A DNA stretch of 64,000 nucleotides from Dama dama. Taxonomy: Eukaryota > Chordata > Mammalia > Artiodactyla > Cervidae. Under the pieces are notes generated by a model, which was given only the letters and a program-made list of their open reading frames with translations, made no database searches and was not told the origin of the DNA. The stretch is taken from the NCBI RefSeq assembly GCF_033118175.1, contig NW_026870888.1, forward strand, positions 248,001 through 312,000, in the 5' to 3' direction. Both the position numbers and the translations under genes were made by a program. Below, piece by piece: positions 23,300 through 37,536 of this stretch (positions are counted from its first letter, which is position 1; each line of letters opens with the position of its first letter).

Positions 23300-26200
23300 T
23301 AGGAGTCCCAGGATCCCTGTGGCACTTGGAAAGGGACCCTGGGTCTCTCGCCTCACGTGGAGACGCGTCCCAATGGCCATGCCAAGACTCGAGGAGAATC
23401 CCGAGGTGTCCCTCGCACCTAGGCAGGAGTCCTGACGTCCCTGAACAAACACGTGTCTGGAAGAGCCCTCCTCGTCGTATTTCGAGAATATACCCCAGGT
23501 TCCGGCCGCAACTCGAGAAAAACCATGAGACTTTCCCCTCGCCGCGAGATGAGGCCCGATTCCCCTGCACTGCGTGCAGAGCAATTCCGTGTTCCACATC
23601 AAACATGAAAGGATCCTTGATTTCCTTGATGGCACTCCAGAGAACACCCAAGATCACTGTCTCAAGTCTAGAGGGATCCTGAGGTCACTGTAGCAACACG
23701 AAAGGGCTCCCTGAACCCCAAATCAACTCGAGATGAGAGCCACGTCCCTGGCTTCGACTCAAGACGAATACCCACTTTCCACAAGCACCTCAAGAGGAGG
23801 CTTCTCTCAGCTACAGGTATGTGAGAGGGACCCTGAGTTTGTGGCCTCAAGTGGAATGGACACCGAGATGCTCTGACTCGAAGGAAGGCCGGATATCCGT
23901 GCAGTGAATTGAATGCAGGCTCGTCTTGCATCTCCCACGACGAAGGGATGTCTGAATCCCTTGTGGAGACCACAGAGAAAGACCTAGTTCTCCACCTCAT
24001 CGCGACCGGAGGCCTCACATCCTTTGAAAACTCGAGAGGTCCGCGGAGATCAATGCTTCCAAAGGAGACGATTCCTGACTCCTCTTGAAAATGGATAGGA
24101 GTCCCAGGATCCCTGTGGCACGTGGAAAGCGACCATGGGTCTCCCGCCTCACGTGGAGACACGTCCCAATGGCCATGCCAAGACTCGAGGAGAATCCCGA
24201 GGTGTCCCTCGCACCTAGGCAGGAGTCCTGACGTCGCTGAACAAACACGTGTCTGGAAGGTCCCTCCCCGTCGTAACTCGAGAATATACCCCAGGTTCCG
24301 GCCGCAACTCGAGAAAAACCATGAGACTTCCCCCTCGCCGAGAGATGAGGCCCGATTCCCCTGCACTGCGTGCAGAGCAATTCCGTGTTCCACATCAAAC
24401 ATGAAAGGAGCCTTGATTTCCTTAATGGCACTCCAGAGAACACCCAAGATCACTGTCTCAATCTAGAGCGATCCTGGGGTCACTGTAGCAACACGAAAGG
24501 GCTCCGTGAACCCCAAATCAACTCGAGAGGAGAGCTTCTTCCCTAGCTTCGACTCAAGAGGAATACCCACTTTCCACAAGCACCTCAAGAGGACGCTTCT
24601 CTCAGCTACAGGTATGTGAGAGGGACCCTGAGTTTGTGGACTCAAGTGGAATGGACACCGAGATGCTCTGACTCGAAGGAAGGCCGGATATCCCTGCAGT
24701 GAATTGAATGCAGGCTCGTCTTGCATCTCCCACGACCAAGGGATGTCTGAATCCCTTGTGGAGACCACAGAGAAAGACCTAGTTCTCTGCCTCATCGCGA
24801 CCGGAGGCCTCACGTCCTTTGAAACCTCGAGAGGTCCGCGGAGATCAATGCTTCCAAAGGAGACGATGCCTGACTCCTCTTGAAAATGGATAGGAGTCCC
24901 ATTATCTCTGTGGCACGTGGAAAGGGAACCTGGGTTTCCCGCCTCACGTGGAGACACGTCCCAATGGCCATGCCAAGACTCGAGGAGAATCCCGAGGTGT
25001 CCCTCGCACCTAGGCAGGAGTCCTGACGTCGCTGAAGAAACAAGTGTCTGGAAGGTCCCTCCCCGTCGTAACTCGAGAATATACCCCAGGTTCCGCCCGC
25101 AACTCAAGAAAATCCATGAGACTTCCCCCGTCGCCGCGAGATGAGGCCCGATTCCCCTGCACTGCGTGCAGAGAAATTCCGTGTTCCACATCAAACATGA
25201 AAGGAGCCGTGATTTCCTTGATGGCACTCCAGAAACACCCAAGATCACTGTCTCAATTCTAGAGGGATCCTGAGGTCACTGTAGCAACACAAAAGGGCTT
25301 CGTGGACCCCAAATCAATTCGAGATGAGAGCTTCGTCCCTGGCTTCGACTCAAGAGGAATACCCACTTTCCACAAGCACCTCAAGAGGAGGCTTCTCTCA
25401 GCTACAGGTATGTGAGAGGGACCCTGAGTTTGTGGCCTCAAGTGGAATGGACACCGAGATGCTCTGACTCGAAGGAAGGCCGGATATCCCTGCAGTGAAT
25501 TGAATGCAGGCTCTTCTTGCATCTCCCACGACGAAGGGATGTCTGAATCCCCTGTTGAGACCACAGAGAAACACCTAGTTCTCCGCCTCATCGCGACCGG
25601 AGGCCTCACATCCTTTGAAAACCCGAGAGGTCCGCGGAGATCAATGCTTCGAAAGGAGACGATGCCTGACTCCTCTTGAAAACGGATAGGTGTCCCAGGA
25701 TCCCTGTGGCACGTGGAAAGGGACCCTGGGTCTCCCGCCTCACGTGGAGACGCGTCCCAATGGCCAAGCCAAGACTCGAGGAGAATCCCGAGGTGTCCCT
25801 CACACCTAGGCAGGAGTCCTGACGTCGCTGAAGAAACACGTGTCTGGAAAGGCCCTCCCCGTCGTAACTCGAGAATATACCCCAGGTTCCGGCCGCAACT
25901 CGAGAAAAACCATGAGACTTCCCCCTCGCCGCGAGATGAGGCCCGATTCCCCTGCACTGCGTGCAGAGCAATTCCGTGTTCCACATCAAACATGAAAGGA
26001 GCCTTGATTTCCTTCATGGCACTCCAGAGAACACCCAAGATCACTGCCTCAAGTCTAGAGGGATCCTGAGGTCACTGTAGCAAAACGAAAGGGCTCCGTG
26101 GACCCCAAATCAACTCGAGATGAGAGCTTCGTCCCTGGCTTCGACTCAAGAGGAATACCCACTTTCCACAAGCACCTCAAGAGGAGGCTTCTCTCAGCTA

Positions 26201-28330
26201 CAGGTATGTGAGAGGGACCCTGAGTTTGTGGCCTCAAGTGGAATGGACACCGAGATGCTCTGACTCGAAGGAAGGCCGGATATCCCTGCAGTGAATTGAA
26301 TGCAGGCTCGTCTTGCATCTCCCACGACGAAGGGATGTCTGAATCCCCTGTGGAGACCACAGAGAAACACCAAGTTCTCCGCCTCTTCGCGATCGGAAGC
26401 CTCACGTCCTTTGAAAATTCGAGAGGTCCACGGAGATCAATACTTCCAATGGAGACGATGCCTGACTCCTCTTGAAAATGGATAGGAGTCCCATTATCCC
26501 TGTGGCACGTGGAAAGGGACCCTGGGTCTGCCGCCTCACGTGGAGATGCGTCCCAATGGCCATGCCAAGACTCGAGGAGAATCCCGAGGTGTCCCTCGCA
26601 CCTAGGCAGGAGTCCTGACGTCCCTGAACAAACACGTGTCTGGAAGGGCCCTCCTCGTCGTATTTCGAGAATATACCCCAGGTTCCGGCCGCAACTCGAG
26701 AAAAACCATGAGACTTTCCCCTCGCCGCGAGATGAGGCCCGATTCCCCTGCACTGCGTGCAGAGCAATTCCGTGTTCCAGATCAAACATGAAAGGAGCCT
26801 TGATTTCCTTGATGGCACTCCAGGAAACACCCAAGATCACTGTCTCAAGTCCAGAGGGATCCTGAGGTCACTGCAGCAACACGAAAGGGCTCCCTGGACC
26901 CCAAATCAACTCGAGATGAGAGCTTCGTCCCTGGCTTCGACTCAAGAGGAATACCAACTTTCCACAAGCACCTCAAGAGGAGGCTTCTCTCAGCTACAGG
27001 TATGTGAGAGGGACCCTGAAGTTGTAGCCTCAAGTGGAATGGACACCGAGATGCTCTGATTTGGAGGAAGGCCGGATATCCCTGCAGTGAATTGAATGCA
27101 GGCTTGTCTTGCATCTCCCAACACGAAGGGATGTCTGAATACCCTGTGGAGATCACAGAAAAAGACCTAGTTCTCCGCCTGATCGCGACCGGAGGCCTCA
27201 CGTCCTTTGAAAACTCGAGAGGTCCGACGAGATCAATGCTTCCAACGGAGACGATGCCTGACTCCTCTTGAAAATGGATAGGAGTCCCAGGATCCCTGTG
27301 GCACGTGGAAAGGGACCCTGGGTCTCCCGCCTCACGTGGAGACGCGTCCCAATGGCCATGCCAAGACTCGAGGAGAATCCCGAGGTGTCCCTCGCACCTA
27401 GGCAGGAGTCCTGACGTCGCTGAACAAACACGTGTCTGGAAGGGCCCTCCCCGTCGTAACTCGAGAATATACCCCAGGTTCCAGCCGCAACTCGAGAAAA
27501 ACCATGAGACTTCCCCCTCGCCGCGAGATGAGGCCCGATTCCCCTGCACTGCGTGCCGACCAATTCCGTGTTCCACATCAAACATGAAAGGAGCCTTGAT
27601 TTCCTTGATGGCACTCCAGAGAACACCCAAGATCACTGTCTCAAGTCTAGAGGGATCCTGAGGTACTGTAGCAAAACGACAGAGCTCCGTGGACACCAAA
27701 TCAACTCGAGATGAGAGCTTCGTCCCTGGCTTCGACTCAAGAGGAATACCCACTTTCCACAAGCACCTCAAGAGGAGGCTTCTCTCAGATACAGGTATGT
27801 GAGTGGGACCCTGAGTTTGTGGCCTCAAGTGGAATGGACACCGAGATGCTCTGACTCGAAGGAAGGCCGGATATTCGTGCAGTGAATTGAATGCAGGCTC
27901 GTCTTGCATCTCCCATGACAAAGAAATGCCTGAATCCCCTGTGGAGACCACAGAGAAAGACCTAGTTCTCCACCTCATCGCGACCAGAGGCCTCACGTCT
28001 TTTGAAAACTCGAGAGGTCCGTGAAGATCAAGGCGTCCAAAGGAGAGGATGCCTGACTCCTCTTGAAAATGGATAGGAGTCCCAGGATCCCTGTGGAACG
28101 TGGAATGGGACACTTGGTCTCCCGCCTCACGTGGAGACGCATCCCAATGGCCATGCCAAGACTCGAGGAGAATCCCGAGGTGTCCCTCGCACCTAGGCAG
28201 GAGTCCGGCCGACACTGAACAAACACGTGTCTGGAAGGGCCCTCCCGGTCGTAACTCGAGAATATACCCCAGGTTCCGGCCGCAACTCGAGAAAAACCAT
28301 GAGACTTTCCCCTCGCCGCGAGATGAGGCC
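23300..28330. repeat. Type B satellite block 1, units 31-36
   Basis: Unit starts inside are 23891, 24686, 25482, 26278, 27074 and 27869. A linked set of alleles marks the block: CAATGGCCATG (for CAATTGCCATG), AAACATGAAAGG (for AAACGTGAAAGG), GAGAACACCC (for GAGAAAACCC), GCTTCGTCCC (for GCTTAGTCCC), AATACCCAC (for AATACCAAC), GAAGGAAGGCC (for GAAGTAAGGCC), CCCACGACG (for CCCAAGACG) and often CCTCACGTCC (for CCTCACATCC). Entry lies between the A allele near 23,221 and the B allele near 23,371. Exit lies between the B allele near 28,146 and the A allele near 28,376. A one-base loss at about 27,664 fuses reading frames across two units. Confidence 0.85.
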
Positions 28331-31300
28331 CGATTCCCCTGCACTGCGTGCAGAGCCATTCCTTGTTCCACATCAAACGTGAAAGGAGCCTTAATTTCCT
28401 TGATGTCACTCCAGTGAAAACCCAAGATAACTGTCTCAAGTCTAGAGGGATCCTGAGGTCACTGGAGCAACACGAAAGGGCTCCGTGGACCCCAAATCAA
28501 TTCGAGATGAGAGCTTAGTCCCTGGCTTCGACTCAAGAGGAACACCAACTTTCCACAAGCACCTCAATGGAGGCTTCTCTCAGCTACAGGTATGTGAGAG
28601 GGACCCTGAGTTTGTGGCCTCAAGTGGAATGGACACCGAAATGCTCTGACTCGAAGTAAGGCCGGATATCCCTGCAGTGAATTGAATGCAGGCTCGTCTT
28701 GCATCTCCCAAGACGAAGGGATGTCTGAATCTCCTGTGGAGACCACAGAGAAAGACCTAGTTCTCCGCCTCAGCGCGACCGGAGGCCTCACATCCTTTGA
28801 AAACTTGAGAGGTCCGCGGAGATCAATGCTCCCATAGGAGACGATGCCTGACTCCTCTTTAAAATGGATAGGAGTCCCAGGATCCCTGTGGCACGGGGAA
28901 AGTGACCCTGGGTTTCCCGCCTAATGTGGAGACGCGTCCCAATGGCAATGCCGAGAGTCGAGGAGAATCCCGAGGTGTCCCTGGCACTTAGTCAGGAGTC
29001 CTGACTTCGCTGAACAAACACGTGTCTGGAAGGGCCTCCCCCGTAATAACTCGAGAATATACCCAAGGTTCCGGCCACAAGTGGAGAAAAACCATGAGAC
29101 TTCCCCCTCGCCGCGAGATGAGGCCCGATTCCCCTGCACTGCGTGCAGAGCAATTCCGTGTTCCACATCAAACGTGAAAGAGCCTTGATTTCCTTGATGG
29201 CACTCCAGAAAAAACCCAATATCACTGTGTCAAGTTTAGAGGGTTCCTGAGGTCACTGTAGCAACAAGAAAAGGTTCCGTGGACCCCAAATCAACTCGAG
29301 ATGAGAGCTTAGTCCCTGGCTTCGACTCAAGAGGAATTCCAACTTTCCAAAAGCACCTCAAGAGGAGGCTTCTCTCAGCTACAGGTATGTGACAGGGACC
29401 CTGAGTTTGTGGCCTCATGTGGAATGGACAACGAGATGCACTGATTCGAACTAAGCCCGGATATCCGTGCAGTGAATTGAATGCAGGCTCGTCCTACATC
29501 TCCCAAGACGAAGGGATGTCTAAATCCCCTGTGGAGACCGCAGAGAAAGACCTAGTTCTCCACCTCATCGCGACCGGAGGCCTCACATCCTTTGAAAACT
29601 CGAGAGGTCTGCGGAGATCAATGCTTCCAAAGGAGACGATGCCTGACTCCTCTTGAAAAAGGATAGGAGTCCCAGGATCCCTGTGGCACGTGGAAAGGGA
29701 CACTGGGTCTCCCGCCTCACGTGGAGACGCGTCCCAATTGCCATGCCAAGACTCGAGGAGAATCCCGAAATGTTCCTCGCACCTAGGCAGGAGTCCTGAC
29801 TTCGCTGAACAAACACGTGTCTGGAAGGGCCCTCGCCGTCGAAACTCGAGAATATATCCCAGGTTCCGGCCGCAACTCGAGAAAAATCATGCGACTTCCC
29901 CTCGCCACAATATGAGGCCCGATTCCCCTGCACTGCGTGCAGAGCAATTCTGTGTTCCACATCAAACATGAAAGGAGCCTTGATTTCCTTGATGGCACTC
30001 CAGAGAAAACCCAAGATCACTGTCTCAAGTATAGAGGGATCCTGAGGTCAATGGAGCAACAAGAAAGGGCTCCGTGAACCCCAAATCAACTCGAGATGAG
30101 AGCTTAGTCCCTGCCTTCAACTCAAGGGGAATACCAACTTTCCACAAGCACGTCAAGAGGAGGCTTCTCTCAGCTACAGGAATGTGAGAGGGACCCTGAG
30201 TTTGTGGCCTCAAGTGCAATTCACACCGAGATGCTCTGCCTCGAAATAAGGACAGATATCCCTGCAGTGAATTGAATGCAGGCTCGTCTTGCATCTCCCA
30301 AGATGAAGGGATGTCTGAATCCCCTCTGGAGACCACAGAGAAAGACCTAGTTCTCGCCACATCGCAACCGGAGGCCTCATATCCTTTGAAAACTCGAGAG
30401 GTCCGCGGAGATCAATGCTTCCAAAGGAGACGATGCCTGACTCCTCTTGAAAATGGATAGGAGTCCCAGAACCCTGTGGCACGTGGAAAGGGACACTGGG
30501 TCTCCTGCCTCACCTGGAGACGCGTCCCAATTGCCATGCCAAGACTCGAGGAGAATCCTGAGATGTCCCTCGCACCTAGGTGGAGTCCTGACGTCGCTGA
30601 ACAAACACGTGCCTGGAAGGGCCTTCCCCGTCGTAACTCGAGAATATACACCAGGTTCCGGCCGCAACTCGAGAAAAACGATGAGACTACCCCCTCGCCG
30701 CGAGATGAGGCCCGTATCCCCTGCACTGCGTGCTTAGTATTTCTGTGTTCCACATCAAACGTGAAAGGAGCCTTGATTTCCTTGATGGCACTCCAGAGAA
30801 AACCCAAGATCACTGTCTCAAGTCTAGTGGGATCCTGAGGTCACTGTAGCAACATGAAAGGGCTCCGTGGACCCCACATCAACTCGAGATGACAGCTTCG
30901 TCCCTGGCTTCGACTCAAGAGGAATACCAACTTTCCACAAGCACCTCAAAGGGAGGCTTCTCTCAGCTACAGGTATGTGAGAGGGACACTGAGTTTGTGG
31001 CCTCAAGTGGAATGGACACAGAGATGCTCTGACTCGAAGTAAGGCCGGATATCCCTGCAGTGAATTGAATGCAGGCTCCTCTTGCATCTCCCAAGAAGAA
31101 GGGATGTCTGAATCCCCTGTGGAGACCACAGAGAAAGACCTCGTTCTCCGCCTCATCGTGACAGGAGGCCTCACATCCTTTGAAATCTCGAGAGGTCCGC
31201 GGAGATCAATGCTTCCAACGGAGACGACTCCTGACTCCTCTTGAAAATGGATAGGAGTTCCAGGATCCCTGTGGCACGTGGAAAGGGACACTGGGTCTCC

Positions 31301-34300
31301 CGCCTCACGTGGAGAGGGTCCCAATTGCCATGCCAAGACTCGAGGAGAATCCCGCAGTGTCCCTCGCACCTAGGCAGGAGTCCTGACGTTGCTGACAAAC
31401 ACCTGTCTGGAAGGGCGCTCCCCGTTGTAACTCGAGAATATACCCCAGGTTCCAGCCGCAACTTGAGAAAAACCATGAGACTTCCCCCTCACCGCGAGAT
31501 GAGGCCCGATTCCCCTGTACTGCGTGCAGAGCAATTCCGAGTACCACATCAAACGTGTAAGGAGCCTTGATTTCCTTGATGGCACTCCAGAGAAAACCCA
31601 AGATCAGTCTCTCAAGTCAGGAGGGATCGTGAGGTAACTGTAGCAAAAAGAAAGGGCTCCGTGGACCCCAAATCAACTCGAGATGAGAGCTTCGTCCCTG
31701 GCTTCGACTCAAGAGGAATACCCACTTTCCACAAGCACCTCAAGAGGAGGCTTCTCTCAGCTACAGGTATGTGAGAGGGACCCTGATTTTGTGGCCTCAA
31801 GTGGAATGTACCCCGAGATGTTCTGACTCGAAGTAAGGCCTCATATCCCTGCAGTAAATTGGATGCAGGGTCATCATGCATCTCCCAAGACGAAGGGATG
31901 TCTGAATCCCATGTGGAGACCACAGAGAAACACCTAGTTCTCCGCCTCATCGCGACCGGAGGCCTCACATCCTTTGAAAACGCGAGAGGTCTGCGGAGAT
32001 TAATGCTTCCAAAGGAGACGATGACTGACTCCTCTTGAAAATGTATAGGAGTCCCAGGATCCCTGAGGCACGTGGAAAGGGACCCTGGGTCTCCCGCCTC
32101 ACGTGCAGACGCGTCCCAATTGCCATGCCAAGACTCGAGGAGGATCCGGAGGTGTCCCTCGCACCTAGGCAGGAGTCCTGACGTCGCTGAACAAACACGT
32201 GTCTGGAAGGGCCCTCCCCGTCGTAACTCGAGAATATACCCCAGGTTCCGGCCGCAACTCTGAGAAAAACCATGAGACTTCCTCCTCGCCGCGAGATGAG
32301 GCCCGATTCCCCTGCACTGCGTGCAGAGCAATTCCGTGTTCCACATCAAACGTGAAAGGAGCCTTGATTTCCTTGATGGCACTCCAAAGAATACCCAAGA
32401 TCACTGTCTCAAGTCTAGAGGGATGCTGAGGTCACTGTAGCAACACGAAAGGGCTCCGTGGACACCAAATGAACTCGAGATGAGAGCTTAGTCCTTGGCT
32501 TCGACTCAAGAGGAATACTAACTTTCCACAAGCACCACAAGAGGAGGCTTCTCTCAGCTACAGGTATGTGAGAGGGACCCTGAGTTTGTGGCCTCAAGTG
32601 GAATGGACCCCGTGATGCTGTGACTCGAAGTAAGGCCGGATATCACTGCAGTGAATTGAATGCAGGCTCGTCTTGCATCTCCCAAGACGAAGGGATGTCT
32701 GACTCCCCTGTGGAGACCACAGAGAAAGACCTAGTTCTCCGCCTCATCGCGCCCGGAGTACTCACATCCTTTGAAAACTCGAGAGGTCCGCGGAGATCAA
32801 TGTCTCCAAAGGAGACGATGCCTGACTCCTCTTGAAAATGGATAGGAGTCCCAGGGTCCCTGTGGCACGTGAAAAGTGACCCTGGGTCTCACGCCTCGCG
32901 TGGAGACGCGTCCCAATTGCCATGCCAAGACTCGAGGAGAATCCCGAGGTGTCCCTCAGACCTAGGCAGGAGTCCTGACGTCGCTGAACAAACACGTGTC
33001 TGGAAGGGCCCTCCCCGTCGTAACTCGAGAATATATACCAGGTTTCGGCCTCAACTCGAGAAAAATTATGAGGCTTTCCCCTGGCCGCGAGATGAGGCCC
33101 GATTCCCTGCACTGCGTGCAGAGCAATTCCGTGTTCCACATTAAACGTGAAAGGAGCCTTGATTTCCTTGATGGCACTCCATAGAAAACCCAAGATCACT
33201 GTCTCAAGTCTAGAGGGATCCTGAGGTCACTGTAACAACACGAAAGGGCTTCGTGGACCCCAAATCAACTCGAGATGAGAGCTTTGTCCCTGGCTTCAAC
33301 TCAAGAGGAATACCAAATTTCCACAAGCACCTATAGCAGGCTTCTCTCAGCTAAAGGTATGTGAAAGGGACCCTGAGTTTATGGCCTCAAGTGGAATGGA
33401 ACCCGCGATGCTCTGACTCGAAATAAGGCCGGATATCCCTGCAGTGAATTGAATGCAGGCTCGTCCTGCATCTCCCAAGACGAAGGGATATCTGAATCCC
33501 CTGTGGAGACCACAGAGAAAGACATAGTTCTCTGCCTCATCGCGACCGGAGGCCTCACATCCTTTGAAAACTCGAGAGGTCCGCGGAGATCAATGCTTCC
33601 AAAGGAGACGATGCCTGACTCTTCTCGAAAATGGATAGGAGTCCCAGGATCCCTGTGGCACGTGGAAAGGGACCCTGGGTCTCCCGCCTCACGTGGAGAC
33701 GCGTCCCAATTGCCATGACAAGACTCGAGGAGAATACCGAGGTGTCCCTCGCACCTAGGCAGGAGGCCTGACGTCGCTAAACAAACACGTGCCTGGAAGG
33801 GCCCTCCCCGTCGTAACTCGAGAATATACCCCAGGCTCCGGCTGCAACTCGAGAAAAACCATGAGACTTCACCCTCGCCGCGAGATGAGGCCCGATTCCC
33901 CTGCACTGCGTGCAGAGCAATTCCATGTTCCACATCAAACGTGAAAGGAGCTTTGATTTCCTTGATGGCACTCCAGAGAAAACCCAAGATCACTGTCTCA
34001 AGTCTAGAGGGATCCTGAGGTCACTGGATCAACACGAAAGGGCTCCATGGACCCCAAATCAACTCGAGATGAGAGCTTAGTCCCTGGCTTCGAATCAAGA
34101 GGAATACCAAATTTCCACAAGCACCTCAAGAGGAGGCTTCTCTCAGCTACTGGTATTTGACAGGGACCCTGAGTTTGTGGCCTCAAGTGGAATGGACACC
34201 GAGATGCTCTGACTCGAAGTAAGGCCGGATATCCCTGCAGTGAATTGAATGCAGGCTCGTCCTGCATCTCCCAAGACGAAGGGATGTCTGAATGCCCTGT

Positions 34301-35150
34301 GGAGGCCACAGAGAAAGACCTCGTTCACCACCTCATCGCTCCCGGAGGCCTCTAATCCTTTGACAACTCGAGAGGTCCCGGGAGATCAATGCTTCCAAAG
34401 GAGACGATGCCTGACTCCTCTTGAAAATGGATAGGAGTCCCAGGATCCCTGTGGCACGTGGAAAGGGACCCTGGGTCTCCCGCCTCACGTGGAGACGCGT
34501 CCCAATTGCCATGACAAGACTCGAGGAGAATACCGAGGTGTCCCTCGCACCTAGGCAGGAGGCCTGACGTCGCTAAACAAACACGTGCCTGGAAGGGCCC
34601 TCCCCGTCGTAACTCGAGAATATACCCCAGGATCCGGCCGCAACTCGAGAAAAACCATGAGACTTCCCCCTCGCCGCGAGATGAGGCCCGATTCCCCTGC
34701 ACCGCGTGCAGAGCAATTCCGTGTTCCACATCAAACGTGAAAGGAGCCTTGATTTCCTTGATGGCACTCCAGAGAAATCCCAAGATCACTCTCTAAAGTC
34801 TAGAGGGATCCTCAGGTCACTGTAGCTACACGAAAGGTCTCTGTGGACCCCAAATCAACTCGAGATGAGAGCTTAGTCCCTGGCTTCGACTCAAGGGGAA
34901 TACCATCTTTCCACAAGCACCTCAAAAGGAGGCTTCTCTCAGCTACAGTTATGTGAGAGGGACCCTGAGTTTGTGGCCTCAAGTTGAATGGACACCGAGA
35001 TTCTCTGACTCGAAGTAAGGCCGGATATCCCTGCAGTAAACTGAATGCAGGCTCGTCCTTCATCTCCCAAGACGAAGGGATGTCTGAATCCCCTGTGGAG
35101 GCCACAGAGAAAGACTTCTTTCTCCGCCTCATCGCGACCGGAGGCCTCAC
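28330..35150. repeat. Mixed satellite block, units 37-45
   Basis: Unit starts are 28664, 29459, 30254, 31047, 31841, 32638, 33431, 34227 and 35023. Alleles are mixed: AAACGTGAAAGG as in type A, but CTAGTTCTCC and CACTGTAGC as in C/B, and GCTTCGTCCC (type B) near 30,895 and 31,690. This is the most diverged and length-variable stretch (793-797 bp spacings), with scattered private changes such as AAGGCCTCATATCC at 31,835. Units near 33,720 and 34,516 share GAATACCGAGG and CGCTAAACAAACACGTGCC, a local one-unit relationship. Confidence 0.75.
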
Positions 35151-36790
35151 ATCATTTGAAAACTCGAGAGGTACGCGGAGATCAATGCTTCCAAAGGACA
35201 CGATACCTGACTCCTCTTGAAAATGGATAGGAGTCCCAGGATCCCTATGGCACGTGGAAAATGACCCTGGGTCTCCTGCCTCACTTGGAGACGCGTCCCA
35301 ATTGCCATGCCAAGACTCGAGGAGAATCCCGAGGTGTCCATCGCACCTAGGCAGGAGTCCTGACATCGCTGAACAAACACGTGTCTGGAAGGGCCCTCCC
35401 CGTCGTAACTCGAGAATATACCCCAGGTTCCGGCCGCAACTCGAGAAAAACCATGAGACTTCCCCCTCGCCGCGAGATGAGGCCCGATTCCCCTGCACTG
35501 CCTGCAGAGCATTTCCGTGTTCCACATCAAACGTGAAAGGAGCCTTGATTTCCTTGATGGCACTCCAGAGAAAACCCAAGATCACTGTCTCAAGTCTAGA
35601 GGGATGCTGAGGTCACTGTAGCAACACGAAAGGGCTCCGTGGACCCCAAATCGACTCGAGATGAGAGCTTAGTCCCTGGCTTCGACACAAGAGGAATACC
35701 AACTTTCTTCAAGCACCTCAAGAGGAGGCTTCTCTCAGCTACAGGTATGTGAGAGGGACCCAGATTTTGTCCCTCAAGTGGAATGGACACCGAGATGCTC
35801 TGACTCGACGTAAGGCCGGATATCCCTGCAGTGAATTGAATGCAGGCTCGTCTTGCATCTCCCACGAAGTAGGGATGTCTGAATCCCCTGTGGAGACCAC
35901 AGAGAAAGACCTCGTTCTCCGCCTCATCGCGACCGGAGGCCTCACATCCTTTGAAAACTCGAGAGGTCCGCGGAGATCAATGCTTCCTAAGGAGACGATG
36001 CCTGACTCCTCTTGAAAATGGATAGGAGTCCCAGGATCCCTGTGGCACGTGGAAAGCGAACATGGGTCTCCCGCCTCACGTGGAGACGCGTCCCAATGGC
36101 CATGCCAAGACTCGAGGAGAATCCCGAGGTGTCCCTCGCACCTAGGCAGGAGTCCTGACGTCGCTGAACAAACACGTGTCGGGAAGGGCCCTCCCCGTCG
36201 TAACTCGAGAATATACCCCAGGTTCTGACCGCAACTCGAGAAAAACCATGAGAATGCCCCCTCGCCGCGAGATGAGGCCCGATTCCCCTGCACCGCGTGC
36301 AGAGCAATTCCGTGTTCCACATCAAACGTGAAAGGAGCCTTGATTTCCTTGATGGCACTCCAGAGAAAACCCAAGATCACTCTCTCAAGTCTAGAGGGAT
36401 CCTCAGGTCACTGTAGCTACACGAAAGGGCTCCGTGGACCCCAAATCAACTCGAGATGAGAGCTTAATCCCTGGCTTCGACTCAAGAGGAATACCATCTT
36501 TCCACAAGCACCTCAAGAGAAGGCTTCTCTCAGCTTCAGGTATGTGAGAGGGACCCTGAGTTTGTGTTCTCAAGTGGAATGGACACCGACATGATCTGAC
36601 TCGAAGTAAGGCCTGATATCCCTGCAGTGAATTGAATGCAGGCTCGTCTTGCATCTCCCAAGACGAAGGGATGTCTGAATCCCCTGTGGAGACCACAGAG
36701 AAAGACTTCTTTCTCCGCCTCATCGCGACCGGAGACCTCACATCATTTGAAAACGCGAGAGGTCCGCGGATATTAATGCTTCCAAAGGAG
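35150..36790. repeat. Higher-order segment copy 1 (period 2387 bp)
   Basis: This roughly two-unit segment recurs 2387 bp downstream (three unit lengths) with few differences. Shared rare variants include GAGAGGTACGCGG near 35,167, GAGGGATGCTGAGG near 35,599, TTTCTTCAAGC near 35,703, ACCCAGATTTTGTCCC near 35,758, GGGATCCTCAGG near 36,405, AATACCATC near 36,490, TTTGTGTTCTC near 36,562 and GGATATTAATGC near 36,769. Similarity drops outside the segment, although some variants (GATCCTCAGG, CTGTAGCTACACG, AATACCATC) extend left to about 34,800. This fits a recently duplicated trimeric higher-order repeat, partly rewritten at its edges. Confidence 0.85.
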
Positions 36791-37536
36791 ACGATGCCTG
36801 ACTCCTCTTGAAAATGGATAGGAGTCCCAGGATCCCTGTGGCACGTGGAAAGGGACCCTGGGTCTCACGCCTCACGTGGAGACGCGTCCCAATTGCCATG
36901 CCAAGACTCGAGGAGAATCCCGAGGTGTCCCTCGCACCTAGGCAGGAGTCCTGACTTCGCTAAACAAACACGTGCCTGGAAGGGCCCTCCCCGACGTAAC
37001 TCGAGAATATACCCCAGGTTCCGGCCGCAACTCGAGAAAAACCATGAGACTTCCCCCTCGCCGCGAGATGAGGCCCGATTCCCCTGCACCGCGTGCAGAG
37101 CAATTCCGTGTTCCACATTAAACGTGAAAGGAGCCTTGATTTCCTTGATGGCACTCCAGAGAAAACCCAAGATCACTCTCTCAAGTCTAGAGGGATCCTC
37201 AGGTCACTGTAGCTACACGAAAGGGCTCCATGGACCCCAAATCAACTCGAGATGAGAGCTTAGTCCCTGGCTTCGACTCAAGAGGAATACCATCTTTCCA
37301 CAAGCACCTCAAGAGGAGGCTTCTCTCAGCTTCAGGTATGTGAGAGGGACCCTGAGTTTGTGGCCTCAAGTAGAATGGACACCGAGATGCTCTGACTCGA
37401 AGTAAGGCCGGATATCCCTGCAGTGAATTGAATGCAGGCTCGTCTTGCATCTCCCAAGACGAAGGGTTGTCTGAATCCCCTGTTGAGACCACAGAGAAAG
37501 ACCTAGTCCTCCGCCTCATCGCGACCGGACTCCTCA

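Larger units (their letters stand above)
15100..23300. repeat. Type C satellite block, units 20-30
   Basis: Unit starts are 15147, 15942, 16737, 17531, 18326, 19121, 19917, 20710, 21504, 22300 and 23095. The diagnostic change is CCTCACGTGGA (near 15103, 16691, 17487, 18281, 19077, 22256 and 23051) where other blocks have CCTCAAGTGGA. CACTGTAGCAAC often replaces CACTGGAGCAAC, and CTAGTTCTCC replaces CTAGTCCTCC. Related units recur at irregular spacings. GAGGAGTATCCCGAGGTGG occurs at 15442 and 17826 (2384 bp, three units). A GATTATATCCCTGG-bearing segment occurs three times. Unit lengths are more variable (793-796) than in the B blocks. Confidence 0.8.
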
